From NCBI GenBank assembly GCA_018065145.1, contig JAGHTW010000072.1, forward strand, positions 1-41,364: a stretch of DNA of 41,364 bases. The letters run 5' to 3'. The stretch comes from Candidatus Prevotella equi (GTDB taxonomy: Bacteria > Bacteroidota > Bacteroidia > Bacteroidales > Bacteroidaceae). A program made the translations under genes and the position numbers. Positions 25,943 through 34,900 of this stretch are shown one piece after another. Below the pieces are notes generated by a model. That model ran no database searches. It was not told the DNA's origin and saw only the letters and a list, made by a program, of their open reading frames with translations. The number at the start of each line of letters is the position of its first letter. Position 1 is the first letter of the stretch.

Positions 25943-25968
25943 GCGAGGGGTGCAGCGCAACCCCTCGC
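25943..25968. terminator. Bidirectional terminator between tail and integrase genes
   Basis: The perfect 9-bp stem GCGAGGGGT/ACCCCTCGC lies between the convergent tail hub and integrase genes. It can stop transcription from either side. Confidence 0.8.
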
Positions 25969-25982
25969 GTACATTATATATA

Positions 25983-27152
25983 TTATCTCAGTTTGTCAAT
26001 AAGACTTCTTGTGTGTCTTGAAACTGTCTCTGGCAGAATCTTGGCATATATCTGAGTTGTCCTTATATCTTTATGGCCTAACATCTTTGCTACATCAGCG
26101 ATAGGAACATCATGGGTGAGACATAACGTAGCAAAGCTGTGACGTGCAATGTGGAATGTCATAGGCTTCTTTATCATACACTTCTTACGAATTTCCTTCA
26201 ATGTGCGATTGATGAACTCGTTCGTGTAGTATGGCAGCTCGTAATTGTATTTCTGAAGAATCTCCATTGCGTGAGGTAGGATAGGGGTGTAGAAATCTGT
26301 TCCAGTCTTTAATCTTCTTCCGTCAATGAATACCTGGTCCTTATATTCCTCGGTCATCTTTTTATATCTGAAAAGCATTACGTCACTATAAGCCATTCCT
26401 GTATAGGCACTGAAGATGAAAAGGTCTCGTATCTTTTCTTCTGTTCCTTCAAGATTATGATGGAATACCTTCATAAGTTCATCTTCGTTCAATGGCTTAC
26501 GCATCTTACAGGTGCCTTTCGGTATTTCACACTGAATATATGGATCATTGTTGAGATAACCCTTCTTCATAGCTTTGATGCAGTATTGGTGTATGCTTTT
26601 GTGATAGTTGTTAATGGTAACCAATGTTCTGTCACCTTCACATAGCCACTCATGGTATGCCATGATGTTTTTGGGAGTGAGGTCTTCAAAACGCTTGATT
26701 TTCTTGAAATCTTTGAGTGAATCGTAGATAACCTTTTTTCTGCGACGTGTGCCAGCAGCATAGTCGGCAGAATTAACACATAGTTCAAAAAAATCAAGAA
26801 ATGATGTTTTGGAAGTCAGCATCTTGTCTTCTTCGATTTCTTCCTTCACCTCTTTGTTTACACGCGCGCCCAACACCTTACTCTTTAGTCCAAGACGTTT
26901 GTTCAGATTTTCCATTGTCAACTCCTCATTGAGTAATATCATTGCGTTTGCAATGTCATTGAGGCGCTTGACTTCTGCCTTTAGTTCTTTGCTGTGCTCG
27001 ACTTGTGTCCATTCTGCTCTAGTGCACGTGGTGTACTGAATGTACTTTCTACATGTCTTACACAGGTTGATTCTGATTTCTACGGCAGCCTTACCTGCTT
27101 TTCTTAAACGCTTTTTTCTGTCAAAAAGCACCGTTGTTAACTCTCTGGTCAT
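25983..27152 (-). CDS. Tyrosine site-specific integrase
   Basis: The start chosen is ATG at 27152, giving 389 residues; the longer frame from 27335 runs through the GGTAACACC repeats and begins with GTG. The N-terminal part has the arm-binding and SAM-like domains of Bacteroidetes phage integrases (about 1-200). In the catalytic part H334xxR337, H360 and the nucleophile Y369 are visible (HIARHSF... GHKDIRTTQIYAKIL), and a lysine occurs in RLKTGTDFYTP. The first catalytic Arg is absent: the box reads TGMAYSDV. That is usual for Bacteroidetes integrases such as the IntDOT group. The gene is convergent with the tail block and ends the element beside tRNA-Arg, so it most likely catalyses integration at that tRNA. 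Confidence 0.95.
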   Translation of the reverse strand: MTRELTTVLFDRKKRLRKAGKAAVEIRINLCKTCRKYIQYTTCTRAEWTQVEHSKELKAEVKRLNDIANAMILLNEELTMENLNKRLGLKSKVLGARVNKEVKEEIEEDKMLTSKTSFLDFFELCVNSADYAAGTRRRKKVIYDSLKDFKKIKRFEDLTPKNIMAYHEWLCEGDRTLVTINNYHKSIHQYCIKAMKKGYLNNDPYIQCEIPKGTCKMRKPLNEDELMKVFHHNLEGTEEKIRDLFIFSAYTGMAYSDVMLFRYKKMTEEYKDQVFIDGRRLKTGTDFYTPILPHAMEILQKYNYELPYYTNEFINRTLKEIRKKCMIKKPMTFHIARHSFATLCLTHDVPIADVAKMLGHKDIRTTQIYAKILPETVSRHTRSLIDKLR

Positions 27153-27193
27153 TTTTTTTTGAGAATTTTTGCGCTCTTTGGTTTGTAAAATTT

Positions 27194-27349
27194 GGTAACA
27201 CCTTTGGTAACACCCGTAGGTAACACCTCGCCTCATATAAATCAAATTTTTAAGCCGAAAGTTAAATAGTGTTAAATATCCGTCTATTTCAACGTCAAAC
27301 ACCTTCTTTTCGGCTTTTGGACAATTTGGTAACACCTTTTGGTAACACC
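27194..27349. repeat. Five GGTAACACC direct repeats, likely integrase arm sites
   Basis: GGTAACACC occurs at 27194, 27206, 27219, 27328 and 27341. Within each cluster the spacing is 12-13 bp, about one helical turn, and the two clusters are about 100 bp apart. Position upstream of the integrase and next to the tRNA suggests arm-type binding sites for the integrase or an accessory factor. Repression of the integrase promoter is also possible. Confidence 0.65.
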
Positions 27350-27500
27350 TTTGTCTAAATTTGGCTATCTGAGTCTAAAGGATTTTATCAATTAGATTAC
27401 ATTACCAGAAGAACATTGGTTAATAATGATTTTCTGTGTAACTAATTGACTATGAGAAAATTTGCTTGATAGTAAGGAAGTTGCCTTCCCCATATAAAAC

Positions 27501-27536
27501 AAAAAGGATTAAGTTTAACGTCACTTAATCCTTTTT
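27501..27536 (-). terminator. Terminator downstream of tRNA-Arg
   Basis: The stem AAAAAGGATTAAG/CTTAATCCTTTTT is symmetric and ends in a T run on both strands. It lies 9 bp after the tRNA. It may also be part of the attachment core. Confidence 0.85.
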
Positions 27537-27544
27537 CGGTTTAG

Positions 27545-27618
27545 TGACTCCTGCAGGATTCAAACCTGCAACCTTTTGATCCGTAGTCAAATGCTCTATT
27601 CAGTTGAGCTAAGGAGCC
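27545..27618 (-). tRNA. tRNA-Arg (ACG)
   Basis: The minus strand folds as a tRNA. The acceptor GGCTCCT pairs with AGGAGTC (one G:U), the D arm is GCTC/GAGC, the anticodon stem is TTTGA/TCAAA with loop CTACGGA (anticodon ACG, reading CGU), and the T arm is GCAGG TTTGAAT CCTGC. The discriminator is A, and CCA is not encoded, which is common in Bacteroidetes. It is intact beside the integrase, so its 3' end is the probable integration site. Confidence 0.97.
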
Positions 27619-27637
27619 GTATTTCTTAATTGCGATG

Positions 27638-27669
27638 CAAAGGTACTAACTTTTTTTTAATCCACCAAA
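27638..27669 (-). promoter_or_regulatory. Promoter of tRNA-Arg
   Basis: On the minus strand a TTTG (27669-27666) and TACCTTTG (27645-27638) are 20 bp apart, so the transcript starts just before the tRNA 5' end at 27618. Confidence 0.8.
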
Positions 27670-27777
27670 CATTTTTGAAGAAAAATGCAAAAAAAGATAT
27701 ATTTTTTATGTTTTTATAGTGGTTGTTATTGATTTTATAGCAATTTGCGTGAAATTTGTAAAAAATAATGTGCGAAG

Positions 27778-28509
27778 TTACCTTATGCATCCAAGAGAGA
27801 GAACGCTGACTTTTATTCCCTTAATTGGCTGTAACTGTTTTATGCATTCTATGACAGTAGAACCCGTTGTTATTATATCATCAACTATCAGCACATGACA
27901 ATTTTGTATATCCTTATTCTTATACGCTTTTTCATTAAGGTAGAAGACATCTTTGATATTATCAATTCTCTGGAGATGTGACAATCTAGTTTGGGATATG
28001 TTGTTTTCAGATCTTTTGATAGCATTATTCATTATGGGAATGCTCTTGGAACAGATTTTCTTTACTCCTTTTGCTATGCCTTTTGATAACTCCTCACTTT
28101 GATTGTATCCTCTTTTCCACCTTTTCTTATAATTAATGGGCACAGGAATTATGAAATCAATATCATGAAAGAAATCTTCTCCAATCTCGCATGCCATCAT
28201 TTCTCCAATATTCCTTGCAAGTAAAGGATTGTCATAATATTTGAAATCATATACAATCTTTGCCGTATTTGATTTTGGTGTGTGATAAATGAAGCTTGCC
28301 CCTCTTACAAAAGGTATTGTTCCTGTTCTTCCAAAGAATCTCTTTGCAAGTCTGTTGTTTTCCAATGTCTCTGTTGATTCCCAGTGATATGTTCTTGGAA
28401 GCGCTATATTACAATGCAGACAAATAGCAGTTTCTTCGTGCATTAGTCTTCTTCCACAACATACGCAATATCGTGGCAGTAGGACGTCAAGTATAGAACG
28501 AAGAATCAT
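27778..28509 (-). CDS. comF: ComF family phosphoribosyltransferase-like protein
   Basis: The product has 243 residues. It starts with a zinc-ribbon-type segment carrying C15, C17/C18, C30 and C33 (YCVCCGRRL... AICLHC). It ends with the PRPP loop VLIVDDIITTGSTVIE and the usual basic middle (PVPINYKKRWKRGYNQSEELSKGIAK). ComF proteins are linked to DNA uptake, and in other bacteria to fork repair or competence; the reaction is not settled. It is the last gene of the tamB-tamL-rnz-comF operon and starts 21 bp after rnz. Confidence 0.92.
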   Translation of the reverse strand: MILRSILDVLLPRYCVCCGRRLMHEETAICLHCNIALPRTYHWESTETLENNRLAKRFFGRTGTIPFVRGASFIYHTPKSNTAKIVYDFKYYDNPLLARNIGEMMACEIGEDFFHDIDFIIPVPINYKKRWKRGYNQSEELSKGIAKGVKKICSKSIPIMNNAIKRSENNISQTRLSHLQRIDNIKDVFYLNEKAYKNKDIQNCHVLIVDDIITTGSTVIECIKQLQPIKGIKVSVLSLGCIR

Positions 28510-28530
28510 ATAAATATATAATAGGTGTAA

Positions 28531-29448
28531 TTATTTTACTTGGAAAACCTTTCCCTCGTTAGTAAGGAATGAATTAGGAAACACCTCTTTCGCTTCATCA
28601 AGAAGCGGTTGCTCGTCGATATAGCGCTGACTATAATGCCCAAGCAGAAGAGTGCCAACGTTTGCATCCTTTGCTATCAGTGCTGCTTCACGTGCTGTGG
28701 AATGAAGATATTTTTCAGCCTTTTCTTTCATGTCCTCGCAGTATGTAGCTTCATGATAAATCATTGTAACGTTCTTTATCTGTGGAACGATATCGGGCTT
28801 GTATCTTGTATCAGAGCAATATGCATAAGAGCGTACGGGGTCTGCTGGTGTAGTCAGTTTTTCATTTGCTACGACATTGCCCTCAGGATCAGTCCAGTCC
28901 AATCCATTGCGTAGATTATTTACTTGTGAGACAGGAACCTCGAATGCTTTGAGTGCATTTGGGTTTATGTGTCTTAGTCCTTGTTTCTCACGGAAGAGGA
29001 ATCCTGCGCATGGCATACGATGTTTCAGTGGTATTGTTTCAACGGTGAGTGAACGATCTTCGTATATAATAGCCTGTTTTGTTGTATCTACGGGATGGTA
29101 TATGATTTCATAGTCAAGTGTAGAGCAGAACATTTCCAGTTCCATTTTGAACAAAGGACCGTATGCCTCTGGTGCATAAACGTGTAATGGTGCTGTCCTT
29201 CCCTGTAATCCAAAGGTAGAAAGCATGCCAATAAGTCCGAGCACATGGTCACCATGAATATGAGTAATAAAAATAGCATAGAGTTTGGAAAAGTTCATGC
29301 GTGAGCGACGTACCATTGCCTGTGTACCTTCACCGCAATCTATCATAAATAGTTTGCCCCTGATCTCTACTATTTGTGCAGAAGGATTATGATGTTTAGT
29401 TGGAAGTGCTGAGCCACAACCAAGAATGTGTATATTGAACGGTTGCAT
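28531..29448 (-). CDS. rnz: Ribonuclease Z
   Basis: The product has 305 residues, the standard length for the short form. The metallo-beta-lactamase motif H63xH65xD67H68 is visible in ITHIHGDHVLGL, with further ligands in SDTRYKPD and LLGHYSQRY near the end. RNase Z matures the 3' ends of tRNAs by endonucleolytic cleavage; the CCA-less tRNA in this window fits that need. It lies between tamL and comF, with 44 bp before and 21 bp after, on the same transcript. Confidence 0.97.
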   Translation of the reverse strand: MQPFNIHILGCGSALPTKHHNPSAQIVEIRGKLFMIDCGEGTQAMVRRSRMNFSKLYAIFITHIHGDHVLGLIGMLSTFGLQGRTAPLHVYAPEAYGPLFKMELEMFCSTLDYEIIYHPVDTTKQAIIYEDRSLTVETIPLKHRMPCAGFLFREKQGLRHINPNALKAFEVPVSQVNNLRNGLDWTDPEGNVVANEKLTTPADPVRSYAYCSDTRYKPDIVPQIKNVTMIYHEATYCEDMKEKAEKYLHSTAREAALIAKDANVGTLLLGHYSQRYIDEQPLLDEAKEVFPNSFLTNEGKVFQVK

Positions 29449-29492
29449 ATTTTACGTGTATCTGTTGGGTCGTTATATTTGAGAAAAAGGAT

Positions 29493-31886
29493 TTAGAAAG
29501 GATAACCTATACCAAAGTTAATGCATTGAAGTTTTTTGAATGTCGTAGCATTGAAGAATCCACGTTTTCCTGTATCATAGGGGTTATGTATAACAAATCC
29601 CCAGTCAACTCTCAGTACGAAGAAGTCCAGGTCGTATCTAAGTCCGATACCGGCATCAATGCCGAGATCAAATTTTGAAACATTACCCAACCCTCTTCCA
29701 TAAGTATCATAGAAAGCATGGTTTCTGGCTTTATTCATAGACCATACGTTACCAACGTCCAGGAACAGCGCTCCGTAGAGAGAACCAAAGAGGTTTGGGC
29801 GATATTCAAGATTTGCAACAAACTTAAGGTCACCGTTATGTTCTGCGTAACCGATGTTTATGTCATCGATGTGCATAGTACCAGGACCTATACTTCTCAT
29901 GGAGAATCCTCGCATGTCATTTGAGCCGGAAATGTAGAACATCTCTGAGAACGGAGCAAGGTCATTGTTTCCGTAGGCATACATGATACCTCCAAAAAGG
30001 TGTGCAACGAGAGTATTCTTTTCACCTAAATTCCATGTCTTTCTAAAATCAGCTTCTACTTTTACAAACTGTGAGAAAGGCGTATTGAGTACGGTTTTAC
30101 CTTTGTCATTCCAGCGTTTTTTGTTTATTGCCATAGAGAGCAGATTTGTAATATTTCCTGCTTCCGATGCCTCAACCTCCAAATATACAGGGTTACGATA
30201 TTCCTTAGGTGAAGAATAGATATATCGGTACTTCATCTTGAATGTCATCTCGTTAGCGCTTGAAATGAGCGAATATGTAGATTGACTTATCTTTTCAATA
30301 TAAGCCTCTGACATATTTGTCGTCTGTCCATAGGTTACCGAGAGTGGAGTGACCTGATGTATGGATGTAGCAGTCGGCTGCATCGTATAGTCAAAAGTTG
30401 CAGAGAGCGTATTGCGATTAAAGAATCCGGCTCTTCTCTGTATTTCTCCTGATATTGCGATTGCTGTAGAAGGAGTGGTGTACCAATGCCTTCGCTTGCT
30501 GCCGAAGAGGGTAGGGAATAGCAATCGAGGCATTTGAAGAGACATACTTGTAGTGAAGTCATAGCTATTGCCAAGACTCATATCGCCACCAGTCTGAAAC
30601 TCATAGTTGGCACCTGCTTGCAGACTGAGTATTTCGCCACGTCGGAATGCGTTCTTCTTTGAAAATCCGATTACGATACCCGGTCCCAATCGCTTGTTTG
30701 TCTTACCAGTTACGTTTGCCTGGAAAGAAACGTCATACGGTTTATCCAGTACGGCGTTGATATTCATGTCGAGTACACCAGCGTGAGCGCGTGTCTCTCC
30801 ATTTATGTCGTTTACGCTATCCGGCACCTCTATTACCGTTCCGTCCTGATTCAGGCGTGGTGTAAACGTAATGTCTGCCGTTGAGAATATACCTTTTGCG
30901 CTTAGAGCGTTCACGGACTCTTGGTAGGCGTCTTGTGAGAAGATATCTCCAGGCTTCATCTTCATATCAGCGAGAATGATTCTTGGTCGCAGTGGAATTT
31001 TCTTACCACCATAGAGTATTCTAAGGAATCTTATCCCTACAGTATCCGTTAATGCTTCTCTTGCCGTTCGGCGTATCTGCATTGTTGTCTTTCCTATCAC
31101 CCATTTCTTGAGAGCATTCTCAGGAAGTGAGTCAGCGCAGTGAATCTTCAGCTGTACCTTGCCAGGCTGAATCAGCGTGTCGGCAAGGAATGTCGTATAT
31201 GACTTCTGGTAATAATAATAACCGTTATTCCTAAGAAGGTTATAAATACGATTTCTCTCACCGTCAAGTTTCGTTATGGAGAAAGGATCTCCGCTTATCA
31301 GAAGCGACTCATTGTTTTTTTTTATGCGGTTGTATATGTCGTCAGGATAATTAGAATACGTTATGCTGTCGAGAGAGTACTGCGGACCGAAGTTTACGTG
31401 ATATTGAATTTTTGCTGTCCTAGACTTCGGAATACTGTCGTGTTTTGTTGTCGTTGCCTTGCCCGGTATAATGTCATAACTCACGTTACCATTGAAATAA
31501 CCTTGGTTTGCGAGCACCGATTCAGCAACGGAAGAGCGTAATTGTGGATTGACGTTTGAGATAAGGATTGGCGCCTTTCCAAAAGATTTATTCACCCATT
31601 TCAGTATTGGACTATCGCTGTTGGCACATGAATTCCATACCCATAGTCCATAAGGTAGTGGAGTACGGTAATAAGAACTGCCGAATAGCGCTCCGTTTGG
31701 TGCCGTAGCGAGAGCTGCTTCTATCTCTTCTTTCGTCATGGAGAAGTGCGCAGAAGGAGTATAGTTATTATACTGTATTGGTTTAAGGCCAGTATATAAC
31801 TGTTCTCCCTCTTCAAGTGAAGACGTTGCAGAACAGGATGCAAGTAGCACACCGAGTATTATTATTTGAAATAATGGATACCGCAT
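29493..31886 (-). CDS. tamL: TamL, BamA-superfamily outer membrane lipoprotein
   Basis: The product has 797 residues. The start MRYPLFQIIILGVLLASC gives a lipobox LLASC, so it is an outer membrane lipoprotein. Residues about 30-300 contain POTRA-like segments (SIAESVLANQGYFNGNVSY... RNNGYYYYQKSY), and the C-terminal half is a 16-strand barrel of the surface antigen family, ending GYPF. Bacteroidetes TamL replaces TamA as partner of TamB in moving or building outer membrane proteins or lipids. It starts 21 bp after tamB, which supports the pairing. A second homologue lies on the other side of tamB. Confidence 0.92.
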   Translation of the reverse strand: MRYPLFQIIILGVLLASCSATSSLEEGEQLYTGLKPIQYNNYTPSAHFSMTKEEIEAALATAPNGALFGSSYYRTPLPYGLWVWNSCANSDSPILKWVNKSFGKAPILISNVNPQLRSSVAESVLANQGYFNGNVSYDIIPGKATTTKHDSIPKSRTAKIQYHVNFGPQYSLDSITYSNYPDDIYNRIKKNNESLLISGDPFSITKLDGERNRIYNLLRNNGYYYYQKSYTTFLADTLIQPGKVQLKIHCADSLPENALKKWVIGKTTMQIRRTAREALTDTVGIRFLRILYGGKKIPLRPRIILADMKMKPGDIFSQDAYQESVNALSAKGIFSTADITFTPRLNQDGTVIEVPDSVNDINGETRAHAGVLDMNINAVLDKPYDVSFQANVTGKTNKRLGPGIVIGFSKKNAFRRGEILSLQAGANYEFQTGGDMSLGNSYDFTTSMSLQMPRLLFPTLFGSKRRHWYTTPSTAIAISGEIQRRAGFFNRNTLSATFDYTMQPTATSIHQVTPLSVTYGQTTNMSEAYIEKISQSTYSLISSANEMTFKMKYRYIYSSPKEYRNPVYLEVEASEAGNITNLLSMAINKKRWNDKGKTVLNTPFSQFVKVEADFRKTWNLGEKNTLVAHLFGGIMYAYGNNDLAPFSEMFYISGSNDMRGFSMRSIGPGTMHIDDINIGYAEHNGDLKFVANLEYRPNLFGSLYGALFLDVGNVWSMNKARNHAFYDTYGRGLGNVSKFDLGIDAGIGLRYDLDFFVLRVDWGFVIHNPYDTGKRGFFNATTFKKLQCINFGIGYPF

Positions 31887-31907
31887 ATTATTATCGTATA
31901 TGTATTA

Positions 31908-34900
31908 TCATTTAGCAGCAGGTACTTTATTTGCTGGTGCTGGTGCCGTTGTCGTTGGTGAGTTTTTGAAAATCTCTTTTATTGTCTGTGCTTTTTTCTT
32001 CCACATGTAACCAGCGCCATACTGTCCTACATAACCTTCCAGATAGTCATAAATGGAGTTGTTATAGAAAAGGTGCAGATATTGATTAGATATATCAGAC
32101 AAGCGATACTGTGCTTCTACATTATCAAAGAACGACTTATTCTGTCCTGAGACGTCCGGGCCTGTTGATATCTTGCCACCCACAGAAATAGCGAGTCTGT
32201 TATTCCAGAAGCGTTTAGCGAACTTGAAGCTATAGTTGGTATGCATCGTTCCGTCCGCTTCCGTTGAGTTATCCATGCCAAATGAAAGGTCAAGCGTGCG
32301 AAGAGCGTTACCGGCAATATTGTTTATCTCCGACTGCAGGAAAGAGTTAAGCGCAGAGTTCATGGAGAACGGCTGCGTGTTACCGTCAGAAAGATACATG
32401 CCCGTCGTGAGCATAGTAACGGCAAGCTTACCGCGTTCCTCTGCCGATTTCATACCCAGTTCATCCGCAATAATCTTATTCTCCGGCGATTCTATGGTGA
32501 ACTCCAGTCCCATGTCATTTAGTGTCTTCGTTATGTTGACACCGGTATTAAATCGTACTATCTGGTTCACACCATTGATATTGACGCTTGATTTCGTCTC
32601 TTCTATAGCGGTGATATTCAGTCGTGGATTCATTACGTCTCCAAAGAACTCTATGTAACTACCCTCTGCTATCTTGAATGTTTTCAACGGTATGATAGGC
32701 AGAGAGTATTTCATCTCTCCTTCAGCGATGGTGTATCGTCCTGTCATAGACAGTTCATCGTGCAGGTACTTCATGCGCAAGTCGCCTTCGCCTATGATGT
32801 CCAGATAGTTTGTATGAGAGTCGTTGAGCCAGCATTTGATATGCGAACCGTTATCCACCACAACGTTAAGATTTACATCGAGTCCATCTACCGTAGGTCT
32901 TGTTATGGTAAGCGGTTCCTCAGCGTTGAAGTCTGTGAATGTGACCAGTTCTTTCAGACGGTTATCTGTAGTCAGCGGTGAGTCACGCAAGACGTAGAAG
33001 AGGTTTGTAGAAGGCAGCACCTCAAGTTTTCCTCGAACCTGTAGTTTGTCGAGTTCTCCCTTTATGAGCGCCAGGAAATTAACATACGCCTGTCCGTAAG
33101 CGGTAGAAGTCCTTGTCTCCTTGGCATCAACAAGCAGGAATTTGTCTGCCTTCATCCTCACGTCAAGATTAATGTGCTCCATGTCTGAGAAGTCGATGTC
33201 GCCACGTAGTATGAGTGGTTGTTCATTGTTAGAGTACATCTGGAAATTCTCCAGCAGCAACTTACTGTCTGTAATGGTTATCGGATCATCATCAAACCTC
33301 ATGCGAACACCGTAAGGCAGACTGACAAGAGCAGCATTCTCCAGGAACAATTCACCGTTTACATTTGGCATATCTGTTGTTCCGTGCACCTCAAGTGTTC
33401 CTTCTGCTGTTCCCTCAAAACCGATAATCTTATCTGGTATGAAACCGTTAGCTATAGACATCGGCAGTTTGTCAAGCGTTAGGCTGGCGTCAATTTTATG
33501 CGTTTCAAACTGATAGGAACCCTCAATAGCGCCTATCTCGTTATCATCCAATATCAAGTGGCCATCAACGTAATGCGAACCATCCTCCTTTGGCATATAG
33601 ACAAGTTGCGTACCAAGGTTACCCATTTTGCAACCCTCGTAAATGAGATTATTGGTGGCGATGTCTGTAGAGAGGGAGAATGATTTGTCCGCGTCTTGTA
33701 TAAAATGCACGTCGCCATTCATCAATCCTTTCACTTTAGGTGCATAAGGAATGGCAGAGAGCAGGTTTTCAAGGTTCAGTCTTGTTACGGATAGTGTCAG
33801 GTCTTGTAGTCTGTCAACATAATCCTCGTCATCGGTACTATAGAGCTGTATGCCTGTTCCGTCGTCAGCTTTCAAGTCTATATGTGCACTGATTTTATTA
33901 TTGTTAGCCAGGAACACATAATTATCGTTGTTCAATTTGAAAGGCTTGTATGCCACCACAGGCTCATCTGGCAGCAGACGGAATCGTATTCCATCATCTT
34001 CCATCGTTGCCTCCGTACCAATCTTCATGCCCAGTTCGTGATTAGCATCGTAGAAGACACCACCTGTCACAATACCATGTTCAAGCAGCTTGCCGTTGAG
34101 CAATACGTCAAAGACATAGTCGTTAGGAGCCACATTGCGTATGTGGGCATTGTACATTATCTTCTGCGGATCGTTGTAGCTTACAATATCCACATTGATG
34201 GTGTCGAGCTGATAACCTTGAGTCGATAGACCGTTTAACAACAGTTTTCCGTTTATGCCGTCCTTCTCCGATGTTGACAAGTTGATGCTCAGCTCGTTGT
34301 AATCTACATCGTAATATCTGATGAAACGATAGATAGGATTCTCCTTTGAGCAATGCGCCTTAAGAGTCATCGTTGGCAGATTTTGTCTTAGTTCTGCCTG
34401 GTCAATGGTTCTATTCTTTATCTGCGACGTAATGGTTGCGATAAGATTGTCCGATGTTGCAAGCAGCTTTTTGTAACCCTCTTCCGCATTGAAACGCAGT
34501 AGGAAATCTCCGCAGTCTATCTTTGCCATTGTCGTTTGGCTATCAGCCAGCACGTCCATTACGATATCATCAGGACGATAAATGTTAGCGCTATCCCTTA
34601 TTGTTATATCGCTAACCAAACCTTGTATAAAATAATAATCCTTGAAGTCTGATGCCACGTCAACATGCGTGCACAGCGATAGGGTTAGTGGTGCTTCGAC
34701 AAGCTGCAATTTATACAGATCTACGTTGTTGATTTCCGTTGCCAGTGTTGCCTGCAGACACTTGGTGTTCAGCAGAGCATCAAGGTTTATCGAACCATCA
34801 ACAAGGCTGTTGTGTGAATCCAGGTTTACGTTCGCCCTGCCATTATGCAGCAATGCTGTTGCATTGACATTGTTCAGATTGTACCTGCCGTATGTGAAAT

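Noticed and set aside
27153..27335. A longer integrase start
   Set aside because: The extension begins with GTG within a GGTAACACC repeat and encodes that repeat. Family members begin near MTRELTTVLFDRKKR.
1..27544. A left attachment-site copy of the tRNA-Arg 3' end
   Set aside because: I looked for the T-arm and acceptor sequence elsewhere in the window and did not see it, so the left end is taken to be outside.
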